This document shows positions 22,600 through 34,754 of a stretch of 64,000 bases of DNA, in pieces. This DNA comes from Polytrichum commune (taxonomy: Eukaryota > Streptophyta > Polytrichopsida > Polytrichales > Polytrichaceae). The notes beneath the pieces are model-generated. The model was not told the origin of the DNA. It did no database searches and was given only the letters and a program-made list of their open reading frames with translations. The stretch's first letter is position 1. The number at the start of each line of letters is the position of its first letter. A program made the translations under genes and the position numbers. The DNA lies in the NCBI GenBank assembly GCA_950295325.1, contig OX485808.1, positions 64,501-128,500 of the forward strand. Direction: 5' to 3'.

Positions 22600-23524
22600 A
22601 CAGAAAGACATTGTTTGCTACAATTTTAGAAAACCCTTTGCACCTGAGCTGTGACCACTGCTGTGGCTTATGAGCAAATCAAAGATTGGATTGTGCTGCA
22701 TTATGTCATCTGGTTGTGATAGGAACCAATGTGCTTTTGGGTGTCTGAACTCTAAACAAGAATCTCATGATCCATTTCTAGTTTGTAACAAGTTGGTAGA
22801 TCGTTTTGAGCATTTAATCTGGACGCTATAGTGTCAGTGTACTATTGCTGCAAGAGGTGACATTGTATTGTTCATTCCCCATGAAAGCACATGGTTCGGT
22901 AAAGGAAGCCGAATGGACCCAAGATTGTTGAACATCCATCCTTGCTTGAGTGTAACATCAGAAAGCCCTAATGTTAACCATTCATAACTCTTAATCCAGT
23001 TGCAGGCTTTGAATGCATCACAAACAGAAATTCATTACTGGGTGATATACCCACCAAAAGTCTACCTACCATTGAACTATACATACACTAATTCAAGACC
23101 ATAATCTGGGAGGTAGCATTGACCAAGCCACTTCTCTTAGATATAAATGGATGATTTCCTAGATGAAACAACAATTAAAGAGGTGAGGGGCCCTACATAT
23201 TATCCTTTTCAACTATAAAAGTTAACAAATTGTTGTAAAATGAATCACGACACAATGGGTTTTCTTTTTAAGGAAGTTTGGATTGCATGCCCAGATTAGG
23301 TCAATCCATGATCCCACAAAGATAATTTCCCTTTCCGTGTTGCTATAGCATTTGGCTAAGAGAGACAATTTTTACCAAGTAAGTCATATTGAGTTTGTTG
23401 ATGTACTATATGTTTAGATTAGCAGGGTAAAAATTGATACTATCAGTACAAGATTATAAGAATTCATAACTCCAAATGGTACACCACAGCAATATGTTTG
23501 AAAGGTGTACTGCAGTGTGTTGGC
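22600..23524. other. Intergenic, nothing assignable
   Basis: Short open frames only; no conserved motifs, RNA gene or element ends seen. Confidence 0.4.
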
Positions 23525-24120
23525 AAAGTGAATAGTTGTGCGTGCCATGTCAGAATTCCTGTGCAAAGAAATTTGATCATTGGCCGGAGGGAAGGATGTT
23601 TTTCTTTTGGCAATTTGAGGGAGCTACAATAAATATGATATTTAGGGTCATACGGTATTTTAGGCCACTATGGTAACTTTCTGGATGACACTTCTTATGA
23701 ATAAGTGAACAATAATTTATATTCTCATGAATGATGGATTCATTGGCCAAAACCCTATCTTCTCTTGTCAGCAACTTGTGATGAAATATTGTCATGGATG
23801 ACTGAAATTTGGGTGAAAATCACTTGGTAAGTGACCGTAATTGCAACACTGTAAATCTACCCCCCCCCCCCAAAATAAAATTACTGGGAATGACAAATAA
23901 TGTTGGGTTGACATTTAGTGGTGGTGACACTATGTGCTATACCACGGTTTACAATTAGTATTGAGCAACGCAATTAGAATTGGTGACACTAAATATCATA
24001 TTTTGTGTAGTAAAAGAGCTGCTGGTAAGAGATAGGAATCTGATCATGTGGCCGGTGAAAGAGCTGGGCGGAAAGACAGGTGTTCGATGAGACAAGTAGG
24101 CAAGAGAGACAAGTGGCCGA
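23525..24120 (+). repeat. Dispersed repeat D, copy 1, split by a MITE
   Basis: 23535-23623 (GTGAATAGTTGTGCGTGCC, CTGTGCAAAGAAATTTGATC) and 24016-24110 (TAAGAGATAGGAATCTGATC, AAAGACAGGTGTTCGATGAG) match the continuous block 55524-55715. The sequence between is the family T MITE. The left side also shows the uninterrupted version of the site where the 54166-55519 element sits. Confidence 0.8.
23624..24010 (+). mobile_element. MITE family T, copy 1
   Basis: Ends are CTACAATAAATATGATATTT and, inverted, CTACACAAAATATGATATTT, both followed by AG(G/T)GTCA. It is 387 bp, non-coding, and carries a poly-C run near 23863. Absence of this block from the matching locus at 55.6 kb confirms that it is an insertion. 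GAGCT occurs at both outer flanks, but the exact duplication is unclear. Partial relatives lie at 48211-48430 and 53930-54149. Confidence 0.82.
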
Positions 24121-25499
24121 TGAGGTTCGCTAATGTCAGAAGGCGGCTGCTTTCCTCCGTGGTGATGGCGTTGGTTTCCTTAGGCCGCAACGGAGGTTGC
24201 TACGGGCGGCAGGGTAGCGTGGTGCGGCATAGCACAGAGTAGCTCTGCTCTGATTATTTTGGTGTTTACTTATTTATTGGGAGTCTACTCCGGTGAGGAG
24301 CTCTCTGTGTTGATATGTTGCATGCTTTGTGAATTCTCTTGTTTCTTAGTTCTCTGCTTTGTGAATGAGCTCTCTACTTATTGAGTGGTTTTTGTTGAAA
24401 ACAGAGAATAGTTATGGGCGGTGCCAGAATACGGTTGGGATGGTGAGTAGGGTGAAAGAGAGGAGGAAGTGGTGGGCGTGGGGAGACGCCATAGCTAGAA
24501 AGCTCGGAGACTTTTGTGACAAATGGGGAAGCTTAAGTCTTTTTTACTTGAAACAAAACTGAAAATGTGTTGGTGTTGGTGATGTGTTTCTGTGTCTGTT
24601 TTTCTTTCCTAAAATATGTACTAAGGGGTCCTACTATATTAATAGAACCCCCAATAACATGTTAGATTAAGCTCATGGAGGATTGTGAGTACTGTTAACA
24701 CTTTTGTACATACTAAACACATGAAACAAACATGCCCTTCCAGAAAATTCGGGAATTCAAAGAGCATAGGATAGAGGGCGCTCTATTTCATTTTTATTAG
24801 TGCCCGGGTGTAGTTTCTGCATGGGATACAAAGGGTCTCAACCAAAGTAGGATTGACACTATGTATATGGCTTTCAACTCTACGAGTGTACATTTAGAAT
24901 CTACCATTTCCATAGATCTTTAAACCACCTAGTGGATGAGAACTACAGTAGTGGCAAGATTACATGATCCCGGGACATAGTGTCTTGAAGATGGTTGTCA
25001 AAGAAATATGTTGGTTGGGCTTTGATCCAAGCAAGATACACAAAGATTATCATACAAGCTTTGCATGCTGTTGATATATCAATAGCATATAGGAGATGGC
25101 CAACCTTCATCTTCTGCAGCTGACTTCAAAGGCACATTAAAAACTGTTGAGGTTCATATCCAACATATTCTGTAACATCAATGGTTGGAGACTCGTGATC
25201 CACAAATGCAAAATGTAAGGAGTAGTGAAATTTAAACGAACTACTACGCTCAATTTTAAAGCACCAAATAGCAGGGCAAGCTGCACCAGATGCTAACATA
25301 AGAATACATCTGCACATTGATGATTAGAGTGCAAAGAAAACACTCTTTTCTGTTGCACCCGTTACAAACCTCAGAAATCCAAAATGATAACCAGCTCTTG
25401 ATACGCAAGAGTAATACCTATGCACACTATCCAACAAACATTGGTTAAATTTAAAGCCATATTTCCCCGTCTTTCTTTGTAGAAAGGGTGTGCTGCATG
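24121..25499. other. Intergenic and LPP 3' flank, nothing further assignable
   Basis: No convincing gene. The last few hundred bases before 25500 are likely the LPP 3' untranslated region (minus strand). Confidence 0.4.
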
Positions 25500-28364
25500 T
25501 CAACCTCGTGCAATATTGGAAAGTTCCACAGATCGTTTGTCTTGTCCTGCTTCCAAATCATCTGGTGGGCCATGTAGAGTAGGCACAGCATGAGGACCAT
25601 GTAAACCATGGCTGAATATTGGCTGTGGTTCATACTCATACGGATATCCAGCTGTAAAACAAATTGAAAGCCACCAATTTCAGTCCAAGAACAAGTATGA
25701 GAAGTTATGAACTCAATCTACAAAGCAGCTAGTGTCATGTTAATCTCACCAAGGGAACTCCCCTGAGACTCCAATCTAGAGAAGTACTTCAAAAATCAAA
25801 GCAAATTCTTCAGAGTGAGGTCGAATATGTCCTTTGCAGGAACAGTGTATTTCATAGCACAAGATCACTCCAAGTATTCCAGAATAGACAGGAAGAAAAT
25901 TGCAACCAAGTTTCTAGTATTCATTGGGCTTCACAGACCATTTTAATAACTTACTCTAATGAATAGCACGCATGTCATAATCCTAGCTAGAATCTAGAAT
26001 CACTCAATTCTGGTTCTGGACTGAGCGAGATCCAGTGCTGACGTGAGCCCATGACCTTTTTTGAGGATCGAGTATTCTAAATTTCTGATCAAATACTCCA
26101 GGTGGAGCCCTTTCTACTGATTCTGAGATTCTGTTAATGGTCCTAGAGGAGGGTGCTTGAAATCTGAAATTTACTAGTCATTTTATCATAGAAATATACC
26201 AAGTTAATACAGTTCCAGTTCAGTATAAGATGCCCGGAATAGAGTCCCTCATAAGATGAACTCACCCCATTCTCCAAAAAAGATGCTTGGAAAATGTTGC
26301 CTGTAAACCAAGTAGGCAATGGGAAGTCCTGCAAAATGTAGCGAAGAACAGTGAATCAAACAACCAATCAAGCATTTCAGACAAAATAAAATGAGATTTA
26401 CATTCTCATTAGACTGCTCCATATACCCACAACTGAATAACGTAGATACTCCATGGAGTAACTGATGTTGGATGCAGTTTGAAAATTCAGTATTGATCGA
26501 TGCCAGGAGACAACCAGAGATCCAGCGAAAGTACAAGAGCAAGATTTACAGTTGCTTACCTACAGCAGCTGCACCGATGATATCCACCCACCGGTGTTGA
26601 TAATCATTAACCCTAGATATCGCAATCAAAAGCGACACCAGTTCTGGGAAAAGCACAAAAAATATTCTCGATGTGTAGCCCCTTTTGTCAAAGATGCTTA
26701 GCTTTCCAGCCAGGTACAGTGACAGGTAACCGAGTCCACCAAAGCACCCTGGTATTATACCAGCGAACCAGATACCACAACTGACATTCTTAGATGCATT
26801 CTCTCGTATCAATGCAAAATTTTCAAGATTCTGAAGTACAGGACTGGTCCACTTGTGAAGCGGTGATAGTTTTCATTTTCCAGTATGAAGCCATCCAGCA
26901 AAATTCTATTGAAAATCCCCACTTCACGAATCTGGAGACTTGATAAATAGAGTAGCAGAAACTGGCCATTCAACAGTAAATACAAGTCCCTTTCAAGAGG
27001 TATTCCCTACTTCAATCCAGAAGTGAGAGTCGAATATTCCATGCTCGAGCATACCAGACACACAATTTGTTTACATGCAACAAATGCTGACATACTTACA
27101 TGAAACATGTCCACTGGGGAAGCTTTTATAACCATCGCGATACTCGCTTAAGTTCACAGGGTGACAAATTGCTTGTCCAGTAACATTGGAATAATTCTGC
27201 AAAATATCAAATTTGTGCCCGAAATTTTCCATCAGAGCAGAGTTTCAGTCCCTTCTTACTGGAGTTGACAACATAAGAAAGCCTCCTTTGACAGGATTGG
27301 TAAGAGTTACTCGTACCGCGATGCCATCAGGGAAGCACCTATCAAAGAAATCAGGTCGTGGCATCCCAACCATATTCTTGATGGAGTCTGTGAATAGTGC
27401 AGTCATCGCAACTGTTGTTGCAAGGCCTGTAGAAAAGCAACTTTGCAACCACTTCATTTATGACAATAAACAGTATGACATGTTGTCAGATATGCGCCTG
27501 AAACTTCTGCACCATCACCTCACCCATCTAAGGGTACTGAAATAACCCAGATACAATGTTATAACAGTAATAGGTGTGCCGTAATGATAGATTGAAATGT
27601 TTCTAGGTATTTTGTACAAGCAGTCTCCTTGATTTCAACGAGACAAGATACAACTTTTTGGCATGTAAAGCGCAAGAGTAGAAACTTCATGTAGAGTAGT
27701 TTCACCGAACACATGAAACTCAAACTCTGAGCACATCTAAGATCACAGGTGTAAACATAGCCTGAGAACCATACAGGGAAGGCAAATTTGCATACAAAAT
27801 AACGCCAAGATAAATGTAACAGGTTCATCATCTAACATAATACTTGAAACAACCACTGCTTACCGAGGCAAGCATTGTGAAAATCACGGATGCTTCTCCT
27901 CCTGATGAAGAAGGCAAGGAACATGAAAAACGGAAAGAGGACTGCAACAATCTGTTTCCAAAATACAGTCAAAGAACCGATTAGTGCACCTAATTCTAGA
28001 GGTCTAGTACCCGTTGACACAAAAACCAGAACTACTTTGTTCTGCACAAACATGGGATTCTATGGGCGGTTCACAAAATTTGAGGCAGGGTTAAATTTGT
28101 CTACCTCCAACAGGCCGGAGAAGAGAGAGTTATGTGACCATGACAGAGATTACATACCCCTATCGTCCATGTTGGGACGGTGTCCGGTCCTGTTGGAAAC
28201 ATGTACTCCTGCATCTTCACTTTGTCCACAAAGCGGTGAAATGGCGTAATGGCGATGTATACGACAAGCTCCAGGGCAATCATGACAAGAATGCCCAACC
28301 AGTCTCGCAAGTGATGCTTAAGCAATGCACCCAGGCCCACCTTTTGATGGGGCGGGCGCTCCAT
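25500..28364 (-). CDS. LPP: Lipid phosphate phosphatase (PAP2 superfamily), complete
   Basis: Seven exons on the minus strand: 28364-28158, 27951-27864, 27426-27317, 27196-27100, 26748-26560, 26328-26266 and 25651-25500. They join to 906 nt, predicting 301 residues; every joint is in phase. The three phosphatase signature motifs are intact: K-NMVGMP-RP (KX6RP), KSFPSGHVS (PSGH), and SRVNDYQHRWVD (SRX5HX3D). Around them are about six hydrophobic spans (for example DWLGILVMIALELVVYIAI and IVAVLFPFFMFLAFFI). Such integral membrane enzymes dephosphorylate phosphatidate and related lipid phosphates, with the active site facing the lumen or outside (family knowledge). The start ATG at 28364 gives MERPPHQKVG; length is close to Arabidopsis LPP proteins. 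Upstream leader introns probably extend the transcript to about 29.9 kb. Confidence 0.95.
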
Positions 28365-29960
28365 TGCCTCCCTTGATGTGGACTCATGTCTGCCTACGAG
28401 ATTACACAGGACAATGAATCAGCACAGAATACCCCAAACCCTGTAAGCAACCTCTCAAAAGATCTCATGAGGACAACAACGCAATCCTATTGATCCCAGA
28501 ATTCGAAGGTTAACTATAACGGTCTGCACGTACCATAATTCATGGTGACCACCACAAGACGACCTCACCGGCAGGCGAAGTGTTTTTGTACTCTTGAGCT
28601 CGCCGTAGAACATAATCCGCGCCTCGTACGTGCTTCCAATCTGTCATAGGAGTACAAAAGATACAAATTATCAGGGTAAACACATCACTCGGTTCCCAAT
28701 AACTTGATTACTTATTAAATTTCGAAGACCACAACAAAATCCAGGGAAACAAGAGCAGTCAAAACGGATCATTGTTGTCCTGCCAAATATCATCTTAGCT
28801 CAGGACGCAGGAAATTTTCCTTCGGAATCTGCTTTTTGCACCATCCAACTTCAAGAGAAGGGAGGATGAATGTCTGGAGCGCCATAGCATATGCATATCC
28901 GACCGCTTACAATCCTTGTACTTTGAGAAAGTTTGGGAAAGAATGCTTAGAAGCAGCAAGGGATCAATGACATGGCCAGATCATTAAGCAGCAAAAGTAC
29001 TATATACACCATCCCAAAGCAAGTGACGGCATATCTCATGTACAAACACCAGCATCTGCAAGAATTCCCGCGGGATCAGCTCCTATTCAGATATTCCTGA
29101 TGATTCCTTATTCAATTCTCAAGCCTACAATAACACATTTCACATTCATGTGGTGCCAAACATTGTCCTATCTTCTCATCTTACAGGAGCATCTTGGAGG
29201 AAGCAGCTGCACCACACACTGCCCGATCCTCTTGCTCATGAGCCTTTGGGAAAGACAGATGACTGCAATAATTAGAATGCTCTCGATATTCTTATCCATC
29301 ATCAATCCCCTCAAGTAGACACAACACCACTTGGCAAGATACCTATCCACCATCCATCCTTCACGCGGATGGAGGAGCTGATGCATATAACTTACGGACT
29401 CCAGAGCCAACCCACTGGCCACTAAGACGCAACAAAAGTGAGGTGAACACTGACCACATGGATGCAGCACGTAACCTGCAAATGAGCAAGACATGCATAC
29501 CGGCCCCCTTCATTGCGGAAGATGATTTTGTGTGTTTGTAAATCTCCAAGTGTTTGAAGTTTGAGCGTACATGCAGATGTTGTATGTACCGAGAATGACT
29601 CCGAAATAGGTTACTCACCACAACATCAACACTTGGATGCTACCCAAAATGTGAGGCATAAGTCGAGCTGTAAGTACTACTGATGAAGTGTGTGTTTGAA
29701 GTTGAAGGTCCGAGATTTGCAACATGAGCGAGCGAGAAAGGGCGGCAGGAGGCGGAGGCACACCTGGCAGAGTGATGTGTCGGTGATCGGAGGGCACGAA
29801 AGCCTCCTCCCGTACAGCCTCCCGTACACAAGACGAATCCACAGAAGAGCAGGAGCCGGCTGGAGCAGGCTGCCCTGCCTAACCTTCCCTCCTCCTTCAA
29901 GTGGTGACCGAGTCTCTTTCTCTCTCTCTCTGTGGGAACAAGTCAGTTAATGAGCTGTAT
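28365..29960 (-). promoter_or_regulatory. LPP leader and upstream region
   Basis: A CTCGTAGGCAG acceptor lies just upstream of the first coding exon, and a possible leader exon with a CTGCCG/GTGAGG donor lies near 28560-28650. The zone ends in a TC run near 29921-29935. The leader exon contains an upstream ATG out of frame with the main start. Transcript ends are not determinable. Confidence 0.4.
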
Positions 29961-30156
29961 GGACATTCATCCTTGGGAATGTGCTCATCTGCGACGGAGG
30001 GGCCTCCAACAATTATTTTAGCTGAGAATTTCAGTGACCATAACATTCTTCAGATCCATAACAGTGTTCTGTGGGAATGACAGACTGAATGTGGGGAATA
30101 TTTTGCAGAATATTGTTAGTCTCACATAACCTTGTTATGAATATGAATAATGCTAT

Positions 30157-30634
30157 GACACAAGTCAAGAGCCGTGACCATGAAATTGTGAGAGCCCGAA
30201 AGAAAGTGTCCAAAGGCCGTCCCAACACTCCTCCAAACTCATGTAGTGTGGTCACGGACCCTCAAGTGTAGTGTGAAGCCATATGTGACTAGGCCCTAAA
30301 CCAAATGCTATTTCGATGAGTTTCTATTCATGCGGGTCCTCACGCATGATAAAATAGAATAAACTAACGGTTGTGAGCATTCAGAGTGCCATGGTCTCCT
30401 GCTTTTGTGTTAGGCCTACCTCCAAGAGCTGGTGTTTGAAAACAATCCAAGTGACCATGAAACATGATTCATTTGATGCCATGTAGGAATCCATGTAGAC
30501 TTTACATTCATCTTGCATTCACTAACTCCGTTGGTCCCTCAAGCATAGTGTGAATTGGCTCCGCCTTTTCCACCAATGAGAGTGCTTGAAATGTGACAGT
30601 CATGGGCTCTCAATCTCGTGTGTGAAGTGGCCCT
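30157..30634 (+). mobile_element. MITE family A, copy 3
   Basis: Matches 3881-4375 from CAAGAGCCGTGACCATGAAA through to the end GTGTGTGAAGTGGCCCT. The first ~12 bases of the left end are replaced or lost. Confidence 0.75.
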
Positions 30635-30639
30635 CAGTT

Positions 30640-30830
30640 ACTTCTTCAAATTGGACGCCTATATTTGAGTGGTCTCTAATTTAGTGTGGCTCTCACAATG
30701 GATATAAAAAAAGAAATCCATTTAAAAGAAGAGAGTGGACTATAGGTTTAAATTATAATAACCATTATAGACTCAATAATCAACATAATTTGGGGGGGGG
30801 GGGGAGAGACCTATTTGATTAGTTGAATCA
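30640..30830 (+). repeat. Repeat R, copy 4, with a 14-base G run
   Basis: AAATTGGACGCCTATATTTG, GAAATCCATTTAAAAGAAG, AGTGGACTATAGGTTTAAAT and a poly-G run at about 30790-30803, then AGAGACCTATTTG. It directly abuts the end of MITE A copy 3. Confidence 0.58.
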
Positions 30831-33350
30831 ACACATGAGTCTTCAATTTGTTAATGAATGAGATATTCATATGAGCTCCGTAAATCATGAAGAAAGCAGT
30901 TGTGGCTTGTATTTGAAATTGCGAACCATCTTGTACTAATTGCGTGTTTCATATCACATGAGAAGTAGGCTAGTCGAATAAAGAAACCCTTTAAGACCCA
31001 TCTACTTTAGAAATTCTTAAAGGCCCTAAATGCCAAAGCAACATCGCCCCAAAATTGTCTAGAATTGTTAGGTGCACTTAGAAGTTCATTAAATACTTCA
31101 TGGGGGAGACTCTGCATACTATGTATGAACTAATGTGCTTGATAGAGACCGGAGTTCTTCTTCTTCTTATGAACTAATATGAGTGTAAGAAGAGGTGTTA
31201 TTTGAGGCATTAGTGTACATAGTATACCTAATGAGAGGTATTATTTCTCTCTAGTGTGTACAATTAAAAAAGCTATTCAAAATGTTGAAGTAAAGGCAGA
31301 TTTACAAAAGGGGGCCCTAGGGTTTGGAGAAAAAATTGCCAATAGATGTGTTAGTTTCATCTAATTAACATTTTCATCCATTGTTGTCATATGGTGACAA
31401 TCCTTAATGACTACCTTGTTCATTATTGTTGGGGTTTGCATTTAGATTCAAGGTTATCACAAACTAAAGGCTCATGAGTGCTTGACATGGCCCCCCTTGA
31501 GTTTTGCTCACTAGATTGTGGCTAAGTTATTATGCTCTTGTCTTTGTTTGCTTGACGCAATCTTTGAGTTACATGTTATGGATGAAAAAGTGTTCAATGA
31601 CTTTCTTATTGGAAATCGAAAGTGCATTTCATATGTAATTAATAATTATTGAATTCAAATTATGTATTTTGTACATGTAGTGGAGGCATTTCTTACATTA
31701 TATTGAAAAGCCTAGTATAAATACATGAGTCCATTTCCTAGCATATCGTTAGTACGTATACACTTGTTTTTCACTATAAAACTTCTCGTTTATAGGGGTT
31801 TTAATTTCATAGTGACGACACGTATGTCATTTAGGTTTCTAATGAAAAGTTTACCCCCTAGGTTTAAAAAAAATTGGCAATTCTTATAGTATATTTAACC
31901 ATACGGATGGAAGCTTTGCGAGCTTGGATTATTCACACAAATTTTCAAATTTGTGTGGACATGATTTGTAAATGGCCACATGTCCAAAAGTCATAAGATT
32001 ATAACGTAACGCGTGTGCTGATATTGTTGGGGAGCAGTGATTGTCCATGCAAAGACATGCACTTCAAACTTTAGTGGTTAATGTTCTTGATGTTGGATAT
32101 GGTTGTAGGATCTTGTATGTGCAAAGGTCTTGATTAAATTTTTAGTTTATGTTCGCCATGACCGTAGCATTCTTAAGCATGACATGTAAGAGTGTTTTTT
32201 TTCAACCCATTTGTATTTAGTTTGGAAACAAAAAAAACCCAAGAATCAAGGTTTTTGATTCCATGCATGAATGCCAAGAATAGGTAGTCAAATGGCAAGC
32301 TTTCATCAATAGACATTGTATTTAGGTTTGAGAATTTGCACACACTTGGATGTGAGCCCCACCATCCATGTGGTATTATCTAGGCATGCTTTCAAATAAA
32401 CTTTCTTCTAGGGTAGATGTAAATCATCTAGTTCCGATCACTTTATAAATTCAATTTGATATAAGAGTATAGATATTTACATATTTGAGCAACTTTCATT
32501 ATCAAAAAGATTTTGATCGTATTTCATGAAATGGCATGCAGGGAGTTGAACATATGTTGGGAATTTAAAGTGTCAAACGTGCCATGCGATGAGAACAATA
32601 ATTAGTAGATTGGACGATGACAAATACCTAATTTTAAAATTACTATATCTTGTTAGAAGATAAAGGTTGGTGGGGAACGATGTGAGGACTCCCCATTCCC
32701 TAGTGACCTCTACTTTCTCACATAATAGCTAATGTAGCTTTGGAGGGGTGAATTCGAAGTGTTGCAATTATTTTAAAAATTAATTAATTCTTTCTATTTG
32801 CTCCGGGATGTCCAAAAAAGTAGTGGGGGATGTTGGTCTACCGTCAAGGTGCGTGCATATCCCTTGCTCTTTATTTTGTCTATCCTACCAAGATTCAACT
32901 AAAGAGGTGCATCCCAAACAAACTCATTCTTAGGTTCTCAACACAACACAGTTCAATGATTTCATTTGTGTTAGCATCTAGATAGCTATATCAAGAATGT
33001 AATGAACAATAAATGTGTATATCGAATGCACACGATTTGCGTGACATACACATTGGCTAACTTGACAATATGAAAAGTACGAAAATGGTATATGAAGACA
33101 TAACTTTTACATACATGTGTTGCTATCATTGTGTTTTGCATCTGGTTCCAGATTGTGTTACAAACGTAGCTGTAGTATTATAATGGTGAATGACATTAGT
33201 GCGTACTCTTTGCTTTAAAGCATGGATTTTTTTTTTCAAAGAAAAATTCTTCCATTAAGAAAATTTCTCGCATTTAACTTCTTATTTGTTTTATGATATT
33301 CGGAACGAAAACAAAATTTAATTCACAAATAAGTCCCCTCAATAATTGAT
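30831..33350. other. AT-rich intergenic DNA, nothing assignable
   Basis: No open frame above about 60 codons with protein-like content, no RNA gene and no element ends that I can pair. Confidence 0.5.
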
Positions 33351-33520
33351 CATATAGGTCCCCCAGATTATATTAACTATTGGACCAAAAATGAATAACA
33401 AATTTTAAATATGTAGTCCAATCTCTTTTGAACACATGTCTTGTTGGTGCCCCGTCCTTCAGCCCACAACTAACCACACAAAACTCAAATATAAGTGTCT
33501 GACGAAAACAAGTAAGCGGG
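33350..33520 (-). repeat. Repeat R, copy 5
   Basis: Minus-orientation copy sharing AGTCCAATCTCTTTT, GAACACATGTCTTG and CAAATATAAGTGTC with the copies at 545-740 and 56240-56410. The poly-C run is reduced to five C near 33360. Confidence 0.55.
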
Positions 33521-33829
33521 TGCTGAAGGCCCGCGTCCCCGAGTAGAGTGACAAGCGTGAGGAAGATGCTCCCCGCCAATAGGAAGGCTCCTTTCTTCAA
33601 TCTTTACCTTATTAGTGTACAAGGGGGACTAAGTGCGAACCTGGAAGTAAGGCACCTCCGACCCTCCCCTCCCCTCCCTTGCTCCGCATACGGAGCGTGG
33701 CAGGCACGTAGCAAATTCAGGTGCTAGGGAAGGTTGTGGCACCGATTGCTTGCATAATTTGTAAGCGTCGGGCTCAAACTTCACCGATTGCAGCCGCTTT
33801 TCACCTTCAATTACTTATACTTACCGATT

Positions 33830-34495
33830 ACGTGACCTTTGAACAAATCCTCTGTTTATTCAGCTTGCTTCGGAATGAATGAATTTGGATGATCAGACGC
33901 TCCGCGCTCTTCAAGGAGTTTCAAACCCTACTTACATTTTCGTGTTTCATTGGAGCAAACCCTGTTTGGTGCTCATTGCCACTCCTCACCTTTCAATTAC
34001 TTCCTCACACGTCGCCTTTCAACAATGTCTCTGCTTATTCAGCTTGCTTCGGAATGAGTGAATTTGGATGATCGGAGGCTCCGGCTCTTCGTTGCACATG
34101 AGGAGCTGCAAACCCTAGAATTGATTTCGTGTTTCCTTGGAGAGCATGAAGCCCAGAGTTGCTAGAGTGCATGGATTGACGGAGGCTGTGTAGAAGGTAG
34201 GACGATGATACCTCTGGAGAATTATGGTGTTTGGGGCTCATTGCCACTCCTCACCTTCATTTACTTACTTACACTTCACCTTTCAACAATTCCTCTGTTT
34301 ATTCAGCTTGCTTCGGAATCAGTGAATATGGATGATCGGAGGCCCCGGCTCTTGATTGCATATGGGGAGCTTTAAACCCTAGAATTGATGTCGTGTTTCT
34401 TTGGAGAGCATGAAGCCGAGAGTTGCTTGAGTGCATGGACTGATCGAGGCTGTATAGAAGGTAGGACGATGATACATCTGGAGAATTATGGTGCT
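33830..34495 (+). repeat. Triplicated segment in the VPS15 upstream region
   Basis: Three direct copies share TTATTCAGCTTGCTTCGGAA, TGAATTTGGATGATC and AAACCCTA: about 33850-33976, 33980-34240 and 34241-34495. Copies 2 and 3 are nearly the same for about 250 bp (GTAGGACGATGATACNTCTG, GAGAATTATGGTG). Copy 1 is shorter. Each holds an AAACCCTA telo-box-like motif. They end about 260 bp before the VPS15 ATG, so they probably cover its promoter and leader. Confidence 0.8.
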
Positions 34496-34754
34496 GGAAT
34501 CGAAGGCTAGGCGCGATGATTCTGGGAAGATTGCGTTGTACGAGGTGTTTTAGAGTTTTAGTATTGTTCTAGGGGCGAATTTTAAAAGTCAATTGCGTAT
34601 GCTAAATTGATTGCTGCCTCGAGATGCCTGCCTGCGTCAACAGCAGGTTGTAAGAATTGTGGCATGCTGCAATTGATATTTACGTGGAGCAGACTTAACC
34701 TAGATACTCATGAGCTCTGCATGTGTATGTGAATTAGTTTAAACTAGCGCAAGC

